From: Cryptomeria japonica
Lineage: Eukaryota > Streptophyta > Pinopsida > Cupressales > Cupressaceae
Length of the DNA stretch: 64,000 nucleotides
Assembly (NCBI RefSeq): GCF_030272615.1
Contig: NC_081413.1
Coordinates: 716,615,867-716,679,866, forward strand
Direction of reading: 5' to 3'
This document shows, piece by piece, positions 34,282-45,598 of this stretch. Under the pieces are notes generated by a model. The model did no database searches. It saw only the letters and a program-made list of their open reading frames with translations, and was not told the origin of the DNA. The stretch's first letter is position 1. Each line of letters begins with the position of its first letter. The translations under genes and the position numbers were made by a program.

Positions 34282-35867
34282 TCAAAATTGTTGTTAGTGG
34301 GGACGCCTATAAGTTCCATGGACCCCTCTGTCCTGTTAGAAATGTTTTGAGATGATATTTCTTCAGTCCTGAACCCTCCAAGACTTTTGTTTTTTGAGCC
34401 CGACGGTCTACCCCTTCTCTTAGATCTGGGGAAGTCTTTCTGCCATTCTAAGTCATCCACATCCGCTTCAGAGTTCTTAGAGCAGATATTCCCATTTTCA
34501 GACCTAAGCGACAGAGCAGACATATTATTATCTTTTGTGGGTTCGGTTGGTATAATTATCTTGTTAGTTTTAACTGCTGGCACTATTTCCAGATAATATC
34601 CTTCCTCAATTTCTTTGAAGGTTTTAGCTTCAGCGGGGGTAGGATTAATATCAACATGTGTGGGAGGATCATAGGTCATAGGAGTCACGGGTGGAATATT
34701 AGCTTTGTTAGTTATATTACCACGAGCTTCCGAGTTTTCAGTTTTTCTTCTCCTTTTCTTGTCTGATTTCTTTTTTACTTCCTGAAACCCATCTGACATA
34801 TTAACATCTATAGTAGGTTCGACTATTTTGGTAGATGTTTGTTCATTTATGAGTGTTACAGGTGTGGGAGAAAGCACAGGAGATACCACAACGGTATTAG
34901 CAGGAGGAGCTGTGTTTTTCTTGGTAGCTAATTCACCAGATTTAGGATTAGGGTTGGCCTCATCATTTTTTTTTTAATTATTTTTATTGATAATGGGGCA
35001 ATCACGGCGGAGATGTCCTTCTTTTTTACATAAAAAACAAGCATTCAGACCCCCAAGGATTTCCAGGGGACAAGAAATGACCTCTCCAAGAATGTTGATC
35101 TCAAGAGTCGAAGGTATTTCTATACCAGGTTTAATCGAAACTAAAGCCCTGGCGTCCATGTGAGGAACTAACCTAGAAGATTCATCAAATCTAATGACTT
35201 TACCAAGTGGTTCGAGGAGTTGAGTAATAAAACGCCAGAGATATGGGGGCAAACTTTTGACAATGATCCATCTTGGTGCCGATAATGCAAGCACCTCTTC
35301 ATGGATGGCATCCGGAGTCCATGCCAATGCACGAAAGGTAGTATTACCAACATTCCAATATTGCCGTTTGAGAACAGCTTCCTGTGCTTCCGCTGTTTTA
35401 AAGAATATGACAAATAAACCCTTCTGCAACTGTCTACAGAAGGATATTCTATGCCCTAATTTCAGATTCCAATAATTGTAAAACCAATCATCAAGAAACT
35501 TCCTAGCAGGGCATCTATCGATATCAACAGCAGCAAAGAAAATGGCATAGTTTTTTAATCTGCTTTTTTCCTTCTCAATTTCCCCAAGCATTTCCGGATT
35601 AGGCGAAATGGAAAAAGACTTCAAAGTATCCATAGAACCCTTACCTGGTTCGGCGTTTTCATGTTGAAGCGAAAGACAGAACTTAGCCGAAGCCGCGACC
35701 GTGGTGTTAGCCACCGCTTCAGAGAAAGTTTTAGCAGATGAAAAAACATTATGTTTAGCATTTTCGCTGTTAGTTGGTTTAGATGCAGGGGAGGCTACGG
35801 ATTCATTAATGGGCGTAATGGCAGGAGTAAAGACTTCCGCAGAAGGTAATAAAGGCGGTCCAGACAT
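34278..35867 (-). pseudogene. LINE ORF1: RNA-binding DUF4283-type protein with zinc knuckle
   Basis: Starts MSGPPLLPSAEVFTPAITPI. Residues of about 130-250 resemble the DUF4283 region found in plant LINE ORF1 proteins, followed by a CX2CX4HX4C knuckle (CFLCKKEGHLRRDC, about 35040-34998). One in-frame TAA in an A-rich run (about 34974) is followed in the same frame by a Thr/Pro-rich segment. The C-terminus carries an AT-hook-like RRGRPSGSKN motif (about 34400). It ends in ATGA, overlapping the ORF2 start. ORF1 coats the LINE RNA. Confidence 0.85.
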
Positions 35868-35978
35868 ATTATAATTTTAAAACAACAGATGCTAAAAGGA
35901 ACGTGCACACCTGTAACATTGGGGGAGGAGCGTAGAAGATGTGGACGCCATGATGCACCGCAGAGTCAGCCGCAGATT

Positions 35979-35992
35979 AATAAAACTACTTT
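35979..35992. repeat. LINE target site duplication, right copy
   Basis: AATAAAACTACTTT, matching 30054-30067. Confidence 0.8.
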
Positions 35993-36600
35993 AGAAAATA
36001 ATATAAAAAATTATAATAATATAATAATTCTAATTGATTTTAAAAATTATAAATATATTACAATTAATTTTTAACATAAAGTAAACAATCTAAAAATTTA
36101 AAATATATGATATATTTATAATTTTACTTAAAAATATGATATATCATCAACTGATATATAAGAAGCAAATTATTTTGATCAATCAAATAATCATAAAATA
36201 TTTTTTTATTGAAAGAGTTAATATATATATATATAATTTAATTTTATAATAAAATAAAAAAATACTAGATTATAATTGATTTAAATAAAAGTGAAAATTC
36301 ATTACAATAATAGTATTAGGTAAGATTACTAAAAATTGAATAGCGGAAAAGACGTTTCAAAACGGATGTTTTGAAGTTGCGAATTATCTGTTCGAATTTC
36401 CATTTGAAAGTTACAGAGACACTTGGTTTTCAAAGATCATCTGTTGTAAGAGGAAACCAAATTTCTTGCAAGCTTGAAAATCGCGAAACCTTGTTAAACC
36501 GTTGAGTTTCTTGCAACACACTCTGTTAGGGTTTTAGTAGTATAATCACAAACCCATCCAACACACAATTACCATTCACGATCAGATTGTGACTTTAAGC
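35993..36600. other. AT-rich spacer and possible 5' untranslated region
   Basis: 35993-36350 is AT-rich with an (AT)n run at about 36216-36235. From about 36360 the composition becomes more mixed, and GTTAGGGTTTTAG (about 36526-36538) resembles the telobox-like sequence seen upstream of many plant genes. This could be the leader of the candidate exon that follows. Confidence 0.35.
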
Positions 36601-36634
36601 TTTTGCAGGTGGAAGAGCAAAAGCAGCTGCGGTC

Positions 36635-36762
36635 ATGGGGATTTACAAAAGATTATTCACACCACTAGTCAACAATGTCTGGTCATCATTAGTATCATCC
36701 TCCGGAAGGGTTGGAGAACCGTGGACGATATTCAGCCGAGGTTTGGCCGCAAAGCCTTTCAG
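36635..36762 (+). CDS. Candidate first coding exon with organelle-targeting-like N-terminus
   Basis: After a TTTTGCAG acceptor-like site, an ATG at 36635 opens a 43-residue frame starting MGIYKRLFTPLVNNVWSSLV. It continues with Ser, Arg and FSRGLAAKPF before an AG/GTTAGC donor-like site at 36762. Few acidic residues, many Ser/Arg/Leu and a likely amphipathic helix suggest a mitochondrial presequence. I do not recognise the gene and see no further exon in the next 4 kb, which is filled with retroelement debris. It may be an orphaned exon or a chance frame. Confidence 0.3.
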
Positions 36763-37819
36763 GTTAGCAAATTTGGTATTTTGATTTGTCAATTGGTTAG
36801 ATTTTTTTTTGTCATTATTCTCATATTTATGATATTATATAATTCCTCCAAAATTTCATTCTTAATGTCTGAAACTCTTCATCTTTTTTAACTTTTCTGC
36901 TTTTCCTTGAAATAACTTGTATGATATCCTTACACAAACTATCGTAGGTGCTATCCAAGTTTTAGTACATGACATACAACTACTTTGACATTCAATTCAT
37001 TCGAGGGGAGTCCAGTTTCACATGAGAGAGAAACAAATGTAGCAACATTTCTGCCAACAGCAGCTACATGAAGGACATTCAGGAACTATACAATTATATG
37101 ACTTTCCCTAGCCAAAAAAGTGTAGACGAAGCGAGTTTCTTACCTGTGATAACGAGTGCAATGGAAAACTAATGAGAAGGAGAATTCGGTGACTCATTCA
37201 AGATGTTTTCTATGCCCTAAAGAGTAAGAAACAACCAACCATCTGCTTTAGTGCTGTCCTGTTGCTCAAAGAGATATGGTGTAAATTCTTTGAAAAGATA
37301 CAACTCTTTGGGGTTCAGTCAGCAAGATCATAGGATTGCAGAAAAAATTGTGCATGCATCCCGAAGCTTCCTCTGTATAACGACACTGGCTGCCATCTAA
37401 TGAATTATCTGGCTCAAAAGAAAGAACAATGCATAGAAGATTTTTCTATGCATCCATGACTTGCTTAGCATTATTAGCTGCCACAGTGGTAGTTTTGGTG
37501 AAATTCAGTTGCACAAGTGATGCTTTCCTATCGTCGTCGTACTCTTCAGTTGAGTGATTATCAGTGTTGTGAATGGTGCAACACTTGCCATTATTGAATT
37601 GTTTCTTTTGCACACCAATCCTTCTTTCGTGTCTGCTATGGAAGGCCTTTTCCTTTCTTAGAAGTCTATTGAGTTTCCACTATTGGCGTTCTTCATTTTC
37701 CCTTGTTGTGAGACAATGTCTTTGTCTTTTGCATGGCTTTGGCCTCAAATTTGTAGGCTTCTCCAAAAGTGGAGATTTGGAGGAAATTCATATCTTATCG
37801 AATGTACAGTTGCAAATCT
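36763..37819. other. No gene recognised
   Basis: Mixed-composition DNA with many stops on both strands. The right part probably belongs to the decayed gypsy gag region that follows on the minus strand. Small frames here are not supported by any motif. Confidence 0.4.
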
Positions 37820-38345
37820 GACTGATACTTGAGAATGGGATTCTATGTGGTCTCTTCAATGGAGTAGCATGGAAACTAGGGTGTTTAAGATGTCATGTAC
37901 TCTTGTGCAAATTTGTCCTTCATTTGATGTTGTTGTGCAACCTTGATGCATTGGTCCTAGCAATTACCTGACATAGTGGTTGGTCTCTTTAAGAGCTGCA
38001 ACAAAAACCCTTTGAGGTGCCTAGACATTGTGACGTCATGTCCTTGTGGGATGCATAGTAGTTTCGCCACTATTATTTGATAAATAAGGAAAATTTCAGA
38101 AGGGTGAAGGTAATCTTGTTTATCACAAAGTAGGAGCAGAGAAGATTAAGCCAGTTATCTAGAGCATTAGCTTTGATGTTTCCTTTGAAATTTTGGATAT
38201 GGAGATTGAATTGTACCTTATATGGTGCAAGACTGTTGAAGGGTTTCAAAGACGTGGAGCCTTTTGTAGGATGCTGCATGTGTTCAAGGAGAGGGGCAAA
38301 ATGATTGATATTGCTTGCTCTATCATGTTTATACTGTTGTTCCAA
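37820..38345 (-). pseudogene. Gypsy gag fragment
   Basis: The best-preserved part (38345-38073) contains NSLAPYKVQFNLHIQNFKGN followed by DNWLNLLCSYF and ITFTLLK, the start of a Ty3/gypsy Retrotrans_gag capsid. Downstream, broken pieces such as VAALKE and a possible YCAL-type segment fit the same domain across several stops and frame changes. A primer-site-like sequence lies upstream at 38523-38512. Confidence 0.6.
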
Positions 38346-38511
38346 CTCTTGTTGCTACTGTTACAATACCTCTTCAATCATTCTTTGGAGAATATCTTTA
38401 GTTGGAATCAGTGAAGTTCTGTTTGGCATCGTGAGTTGCTGGGGAGGGAGGCATGCAGAAGGGTCACCTTGTATGGATGGGCATTCAAACTGAGATATGA
38501 TACAAATGCAG

Positions 38512-38523
38512 GCCTCGATACCA
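38512..38523 (-). promoter_or_regulatory. Degenerate initiator-Met primer site
   Basis: The minus strand reads TGGTATCGAGGC, two differences from the usual TGGTATCAGAGC, five bases from a TGTGATATGAAG that could be the LTR edge (38529). It supports a minus-oriented element with gag at 38345-37820. Confidence 0.5.
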
Positions 38524-38528
38524 ATTGG

Positions 38529-40044
38529 TGTGATATGAAGTGGAATAACTTTGATACTACTGATCTAGGGCCTCGGATGGAACCTGGAATTTAGACACAA
38601 TCAGTGTACTAAATATCTTACGACAGAAGCATAAACATCGAATGACAAAGGCTGAAAATTAACAGAATGCAAATGACAATGGGAAGAACTTAAGAAGGAT
38701 TAATAGAACAACTTAGATTCATCAATGAGAACTGTATGCAAAATTTTCCAATGCATAAGCCTTGGACGTGATCCAATAGGTTGGATGCGTTGAATGACTA
38801 AACCATCCTGTCCACCAGAGTGACAAAAATCATTGTTGGAATCAGCAAACTATTTTTTTTTTTTTTCAAATAATCTGAATTTATTTGGGAAAAATCAGAA
38901 TAGTGTTAGGGCCAGGAAAAAAATCAGAAAAATTGCCATAGAAATCAGATAAAACCACTAATAATTGTGGACCAAAAAATCACAATTAAAACACCGAAGA
39001 ATCAATCATAAATCAGGTTGACTGAATAAATAAAAAATCACGATTTTCAAAGATAAAATTGGCAAAGGGGTTGAGTGAGTGGCAATTAATTAGGATAAAT
39101 TGGCGATCTACTATTCTGTCTACCACTAATTTCTCACTTTTCTAGCTTGTACAAAGAATGAGAATGGTTGTTTACCATAATATTCATGAGGAGGGTGAAG
39201 GAGTTCTTAGGTAGTTACAAGACTGCTTGCAGCTTTGATGAATGCTAGCTTCAGTGATGAGATTCCCTTGTCTTGCTGTTTCTCGGGAATGGTGTTGCAA
39301 CTTGCAATTCAGAACAGATGCCAGCAGATGTGTGCAGCAAGATTGGAGAGGAGTTAGATTGTGACATTCCTGCAATGAGTTTTGCAGGTGATGACAAAGT
39401 TGGGATAGAGCTGTGAAAGCCACTGTGTGAGTGCTGATTGAGTTATGCACTCTTGAGTGTATCAAATCCTTTTGGATCAGTGGATTTCTTTGAGATTCCT
39501 GGGCATCTAAGGAAACTTTATTCACTAAAATTGTTTTTCCAAGAGCAGAACGTTAAATAAATGGATCCCATGTTAAAGTCCTAAAGATAGATTTACAAAC
39601 ATTCCAATTTCTTTTACAACTACTCTCTTTTGTGTACCATTATAATTTATTTTTGAAACAAATAAAAAACAATCCTTACTGAAAAACCCAGAAAGACCCA
39701 ATTCAGATGATCCACTCAATAGTTTTTGAGGATGGCATGAAATCTTTACTCATATAAACAAAGAATATTCCCACATTTCAAAGCCTAAGCTATTCATTCT
39801 CAATAGACTTTTGCATTATGTCATTAGGGCTAACTTTTACTGTTAAAATAGGGGGTTATCTTGTTCAACATCTCCTTGCTTTGCTCCTTCATCCTCAAGT
39901 AATGCTGGTCCTTCAAGAACTACTACACTTCCATAAAAAACTAGGGCATATTTTTAAGACTTACACCATTGTTACTATAATTTTGAGTGGCAGCACGGTC
40001 CTCAACCCCACCCACAGGATGAGACGTCTTTGCACCTCTGGAAA
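38529..40044. other. Possible LTR of the minus-strand gypsy; no gene recognised
   Basis: The left part should be the LTR of the element whose primer site is at 38512-38523, but its far end cannot be set without a second copy. T-runs (about 38852-38865) and a 113-codon minus frame (39525-39184) with no known motif are present. I see nothing else. Confidence 0.35.
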
Positions 40045-40755
40045 CTATGTGTGTACCTCTTCTCCCCTTATGAGGAAATGGTTCGAGGGGGACTGTGAAC
40101 ACCCAGGCTCATAAACAACCACAAGAGAACTGAAAAAGACACCAGACTGGAAAAATCCCACTAAACCCAACATATACAAAAAATTAACAGAAGCAAACAC
40201 AAAAAATTTACACCAACATAACCAAGGACACCAAGAGAACCAACAAAGGAAGAAAGCACGACTATGGAGTTTGACTTTTATCTCCATGGGTTTTGTCTTT
40301 TGGGGGTATTCGTCATTGGATTGAATAGATGCTGGAGTAAGAGATATATGCTTTCCTATGATTTTGTTTTTTGCAGCAAGTTTTGGCCCTAAAATTGAAT
40401 CCATATTTTGATTGCCCTTGGAGGGAGATAGGTTTTTTTTGCATCAAAAATTTTTATTCTTGAATATCTCCAATGACTCGGCCTTGTTTGTTATTAGGGG
40501 CAAACATGAGATAGATGACCATGCTTGTGGCACAATTTGTAATTAAAGGGGATATTTCTGTAGTCAACAAGCGTTTCCATAGTCAGTACCCATCATCCTA
40601 GCAACGTATTGTCTAGAAACTATCACTGCTAATCCATATCCAAGGTTCATTTTAATCAAATTTTTAGAAATCTCAAAGAATTTCAAAGTTTTGTTAAAAG
40701 GATTATCAGATCTCATTAGAACAGAGAAAAGCATCCTAGAATAAAATGTATCCAA
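40045..40755 (-). pseudogene. LINE ORF1 fragment with CCHC-like motif
   Basis: The minus strand from 40755 gives a segment (NLGYGLAVIVSRQYVARMMG ... VDYRNIPFNYKLCHKHGHLSH, then VCP) resembling the end of the DUF4283 domain and the atypical zinc knuckle of plant LINE ORF1 proteins (DYENVPFRC-like). It changes frame near 40480-40410 and continues with low-complexity sequence. No ORF2 follows, so it is a remnant. Confidence 0.45.
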
Positions 40756-40917
40756 AGCTGCACATCCAAAAGTTTTTTTTTTGATATATAAAACTTGGTT
40801 TAAGATCCAAGAACCAAGAAAAGGGGAACTAGAATGTTATAGGCCCATGGCCAACAAGTCGATCACATGATTAGTGGAATAACCAAAAACTTATCCACCA
40901 ACAAAACTATCCTGCAA

Positions 40918-41899
40918 AGAGTTAGCACAACTAAAACAATGGGATTCTGTGGATACTTATATTGCCGATTTTCAGAGGTTGTCAGTTTTGGTGACAAATA
41001 TTTCAGAGAGGAGACTTGTTCTCTTTATAGATGGTTAATCTGATCCTTTGAGGGGATGGATAAAGACATTCAATCCACCTAATCTATATGATGCCATCAA
41101 GAAGGTTAGGGACATGGAGACCTCCACTTCTAGGAGCAAATTTCAGTCAAAGGGATTCCCACACAAGAAGTACAAAGATAAAAAATACTTTAGGGAATCA
41201 AATCAGTCAAGGCATGAGACAAACAGATTGGATGGTGATCATCTGAATGATCTTAGGAGGAAAAAATTATGCTTTCATTGCAGGGGGCCATGAGATCCAT
41301 CTCATAAGTGCAGTGTGAAGGCAAAGGCTGAGCAAATAGAATAATTTTCAGTTGATGAATCAGTTTCAGATAAATCAGATCATCATTCATATTCTAAGAG
41401 TAGTGGAGATGAGAGTTCATCAAAGGGCTTAGAGAAAGCATAGGGTTGTTATGGGACCATTGCGCAACTCTCTAGCTTTCAAAAATTGAGATCATTTAAG
41501 GTTAGAGGTGCTGTTCAGGGGCAGTAAATAATAATTCTTATTGATACAAGTGCCACCCACAATTTCATTGATGAGGGCCTTGTGGCCAAGAGAGGACTCC
41601 AAACAAAAGAATTTGAGGGGTTCAAGTTAATGGTAGCAAATGGGTATAAGCTCACTTTCACTCGCATGATTTCTAATCTACGCATATAGTTGGGGGAGTA
41701 TGAGTTGAAAGATGATTTCTATGCAGTGAATATAGGAGAAACTAATGTGGTCCTAGGAATATATTGGATGAGGACACTTGTGGAGTTCACAATGAATTTG
41801 CAGGCTATGAAGATGAGATTTGAGTCTAATGGGAAAAAGATAGTTCTTAGAGGGATGTCAGATAGCGGTTTGAGGGTAGTATCCCTTAGAAGGATGTAG
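40918..41899 (+). pseudogene. Gypsy gag-protease fragment
   Basis: It begins inside gag (ELAQLKQWDSVDTYIADFQR, then LRGWIKTFNPPNLYDAIKKV), continues to a zinc knuckle (41270-41311, CFHCRGP.DPSHKC with Trp replaced by a stop) and a protease whose active site reads LIDTSATHNFID, where DSGATHNFI is usual. It then extends to about 41899. At least five in-frame stops are present. The ATHNFI protease is typical of chromovirus-type gypsy elements. No RT follows. Confidence 0.75.
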
Positions 41900-41979
41900 A
41901 GGCTAATTAGACATGACTAGGTGGAATGGGTAGAAGAGTGTATTGTAATTCCTACAATCATAAATTAGTAGAAGAGTAG

Positions 41980-42689
41980 CATTGATGTGTTTTTTAGACA
42001 CCTCTAACACAAAATAAAATACCAACATATTTTACCCTTTCTTGAACAAAATCATCTCAGATGTTAAATATATGATCAACCAAGACGACTCCAAGGTTCC
42101 TAATGTCGGGTCTCGATGTGTGGATAAACTCAATGGTTTGATGTGATTTGTTGGGTTCACAAAGGGACTTATGTTGAATGCATGATTCTTGGAACTTGAT
42201 CATCTGATATTGCAATCTTGTTATGCTTTCTCTCCTAAACTAACTTGAATTGGAAAAAAAAGACAAAAGGGGAAGGGTTTATGAAAACTAATCTACTTCT
42301 AGGCATGTAAGTAGTGAATGACTTGGTGAAACTCTATTAGACTTTTCTTTGACATCAATGAACAACTCCACAAAGCTTGTGCGATCTTCTAAGGTAAATA
42401 CATGATGTTCAAACTACCACCAACAACATAGACACCTTCAAGGCAACACATATCAATGTGTGAATAGCAATTGAAGTTAAGCTTGAATAAGGATTCTAGT
42501 TGACCACGTAAGGGAAGTTTACAATCAGCAAATTGCTAGTAGTATGGATATGCGAATTTCACCATTAAGCATCCACAAAATCTTTCATTCAATTAACCAA
42601 CATTAAAACAAATGAGAAGTAGAGACCATGCAACATGTTGAATCAACATACGAAATTCACCATAAATTCAATGCAAAACAATGTCTGTT
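41980..42689 (-). repeat. Fragment of LTR family F (3' end), copy 1
   Basis: It aligns with 59441-60190 in the same orientation (TTGATGTGTTTTTTA at the left end; TGTGGATAA.CTCA.TGGTTTGATGTGAT). It is cut sharply at 42689, where TGTTGTGACC begins. By comparison with 49430-50355 the LTR reads on the minus strand here and ends at the CACATCAA edge. Confidence 0.7.
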
Positions 42690-43145
42690 TGTTGTGACCA
42701 TTTCACACATCGCCCCATTAAAATGGGGACCCCCTCTTTTTGCTCGTTTTTTCTCGTCCTTCTCTCCGTTTTTTAGGGTTTTGGTTTAGTATGTCAGTCG
42801 TCTGGACTAGGGTCAAGCCTTAGGGTTTCCGTTTTGATGTTTTCAGGCCAGAGTCCAGTCAATTTTGAAGCTTGTTGAGCTTCCTCCCGTAGGATGCAAT
42901 TTTGAAATGAGGTAAATTCGTCAGAGGTCAAGTGGGTTGGTCTAGTTTCAGTTGGAATTTTGAATGCAAGTCCAAAATTTTGCCTTAGTGTTGATGATGG
43001 GATTATGAATCTTTGCCCGGGTGATTTTTGACCAAAATTTGAAAATTTTAATAATTGATCCCGAGTATTGGAAAAGTCTTATTGTTGCCTTGTCAAGTGG
43101 TTAAAACTCTAAAATCATGATATTTTGGCCTGTGGAAGCAAAATT

Positions 43146-45253
43146 GCTCTTGTCCCTCAGTCAGGGACCAGGGCGAAAATGGTATCTTTATGCATTTGGT
43201 TATTAATTTGTTTCATTTGTCTTGTGCAGGGACGCCAAGGGATATTTTTGAACACGAATTGAAAGATTTGGAAGATTTTTGAAGCTTAAAATGGCGAATT
43301 TTTGGAGTTTTAGGACAAATCGCTCCTGTCCCTCAGTCAGGGACCAGGGCGAAATGTCTTGTCTGGACCATTCTGACTTCATTTTGATCAAGCTAAAGCG
43401 TCAAGGACGTGATGGAAGATGGAATTAACGTGATGGAACGCCAGGACTTAGTCATTTGCGACAAAAGGATGAACATTTGCCCTCAAGGACAAAAATCGCT
43501 CCTGTCCCTCACTGAAGGACCGGAGCTTGTTTCTCAAAATTTTACTGTCCTTGCAGGATCAAGACGATTTTTGGATTAGAAGAGATAAAGGGAGGCATGT
43601 TCTTTCCGTTGAATATAATTTGAAGAAATTCACAAACATGGAAATATGCCAGGGACAAAAATCACTCCTGTCCCTCACTGAAGGACAGAAGCTTAAAATC
43701 CAACATTGCCTTGTCCTTGCAAGATTTCAACAATTTCACGATTTGAGGAGAACCAAGGAAGTACATCTTATCAGTTGAATATAACTTGGAAATGTCATCA
43801 TGAGGAAAATGGACCCCAGAAGCAAAATCGCTCCTGTCCCTTAGCCAAGGACCAGGGCGAACTTTAATGGTAGCTCCCGTCCCTCTCCCAGGGACCAGAG
43901 CGAATTTCCTTATAAGGCAAGTTTTGGGCAAAAATCAAGTGAATATTAACTTTGAAGCAAGCAAAGAAGGTGTAATGAACCCGTTGAAGATAAATTGAAG
44001 ATTGCAAGACACCGAAGTGAGGCCCATATTTGCCTAGGCGCTCTTGTCCCTCAGCCAGGGACCAGAGCGATTTCTTCCTTAGATCAATTTCTCACCAAGT
44101 TTAAATGAATTCCATGCCAAGGATGAATGAAAGGGTGCATGACGAGTCCGTTGAATATAGTTTTAAACATTGGCAAAGTGTGATTGAGCTTGCAAATGAA
44201 AGTTCGCTCCTGTCCCTCAGCCAGGGACCAGGGCGAAATCAAGTATATACAATGTTTCCTTCAAGTTTAAAGTCACTCCAAGTCAGGGTACAAGGAAGCA
44301 ATGATGTTTGGAATGCCTCGACAAAGAATGAAGTTACAAAGACCGCCAAGGATGAAGGATTTGCACTATATGCCCAAATTCGCTCCTGTCCCTCAATCAG
44401 GGACCAGAGCGAAATCTCTAAGTATGCTTAAATTTTGAAGACCATGTTCGTTTCAAGTGTTCAAGAAGGATCAAAGGACATCGTTTTGCACTGTGAAGAC
44501 AATTGCAAGTTGATAGGAACAAGGATGAGCCCAAGACACAAAAGATCGCTCCTGTCCTTCAGGCAAGGACCAGGGCGATATTCACTACACTGGCCAGTTC
44601 TTTCAAAAATCACGTCAAGGTAAGGACGTACAAGGTTGCATAGGATCAAAAAATGTCTTTAAGAGGATGATATGCAAGGAACCAAACGTCAAAAGGTGAT
44701 TAACTTGAGCAAGGAGACAAATTCGCTCCTGTCCTTCAGTCAAGGACCAGGGCGATATTCACAAAATCAATCATTCCTTCCAAAGATCACCTCAAAACGA
44801 AGTTACACAAGGTTGAAAATGTCATTTGAGGGGTGTTGAACAAGAAGTTAAGGTTAAAGGATGACAAATTTGGGCTAGAACACAAAGTTCGCTCCTGTCC
44901 CTCACCAAGGGACCAGGGCGAAAATCACTCAAACATCAAATTTGCCTTGTAAAAAACAAGTAAAGTATGCGGGGAATGAATGGATAAAATCGTTATTTGC
45001 CTTGTGATATAGATTGGTGATCAAAGAAACAAGGATCAAGGAGAACACTAAGTTCGCTCCTGTCCCTCACCAAGGGACCAGGGCGATATTGACCTTAAGA
45101 GGCATTCATCCACAAAGTTGAATCGATCAAGCTCGAGATTCATAACAAAGATGCCAGTTTCAACGTAGAGATGGTGGTTTTGAACGTAAAAGGCAAGAGA
45201 ATCAAGGCTAAAATGCTAATTCGCTCCTGTCCCTCTCCCAGGGACCAGAGCGA
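43146..45253. repeat. Array of 14 imperfect palindromes at regular spacing
   Basis: Each core is about 31 bp, GCTCCTGTCCCTCA followed by CAGGGACCAGGGCGA, and can fold as a hairpin (GTCCCT/AGGGAC). Core starts: 43146, 43322, 43498, 43664, 43830, 43873, 44040, 44206, 44382, 44548, 44725, 44891, 45056, 45223. Apart from one short step of 43, spacing is 165-167 (eight times) or 176-177 (four times). The intervening DNA is not obviously alignable. Copies 3, 4 and 6 are the most degenerate. Short frames crossing the array are by-products. Confidence 0.92.
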
Positions 45254-45587
45254 TATGGTTTGTATTTTTACATTTCCCATGATTTGGCGCTAATGAATTT
45301 TTGAATTATTTTAAATGCTAAAAATCGATAAAATTTGAAATATTTAATTAATTGGCATTTAAAAAATTGCGCAAGACATTTAATTAATTATTTTTTGCCT
45401 TTAAAAATCGAAAAAATTAATTACAAGGGCATTAATTAATTAATTAATTAATTCAAAAAAAAAGGGTGAGCGCTTGAATTTTAAATCTTATATTTTTACA
45501 AAGTCGGCCTTGATTCTTTATTTAAAATTTGTTTTAATTGCCTTATTTTACAAAGTCGGCCTAGAGGTAATTGAGAGGGTGAGCGCC

Positions 45588-45598
45588 TATAAAGGGGA
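45588..45598 (+). promoter_or_regulatory. Putative TATA box upstream of the unknown frame
   Basis: CTATAAAGGGG in a locally GC-richer context; transcription would start near 45620, about 490 bases before the ATG at 46111. A likely leader intron runs from GTAAGG (45892) to TGTGTAG (46102). Confidence 0.45.

Larger units (their letters stand above)
30067..35978 (-). mobile_element. Full-length L1-type LINE
   Basis: About 5.9 kb on the minus strand: 110-base leader, ORF1, ORF2, 3' UTR and poly(A), bounded by a 13-14 bp target duplication. Both frames keep a single phase throughout and are interrupted only by in-frame stops (one in ORF1, two in ORF2), so I see no indels that shift the frame. The presence of the 5' end and a good duplication suggests a complete, fairly young insertion. 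Confidence 0.9.

Noticed and set aside
39184-39525. 113-codon minus frame, Cys/His/Leu-rich
   Set aside because: No metal-binding spacing or family signature, and it lies in a presumed LTR.
43146-45253. CRISPR-like appearance of repeats with regular spacers
   Set aside because: The setting is a plant nuclear genome with retrotransposons, spacers are 130-145 bp, cores are degenerate and no cas genes exist. It is a diverged palindrome array.
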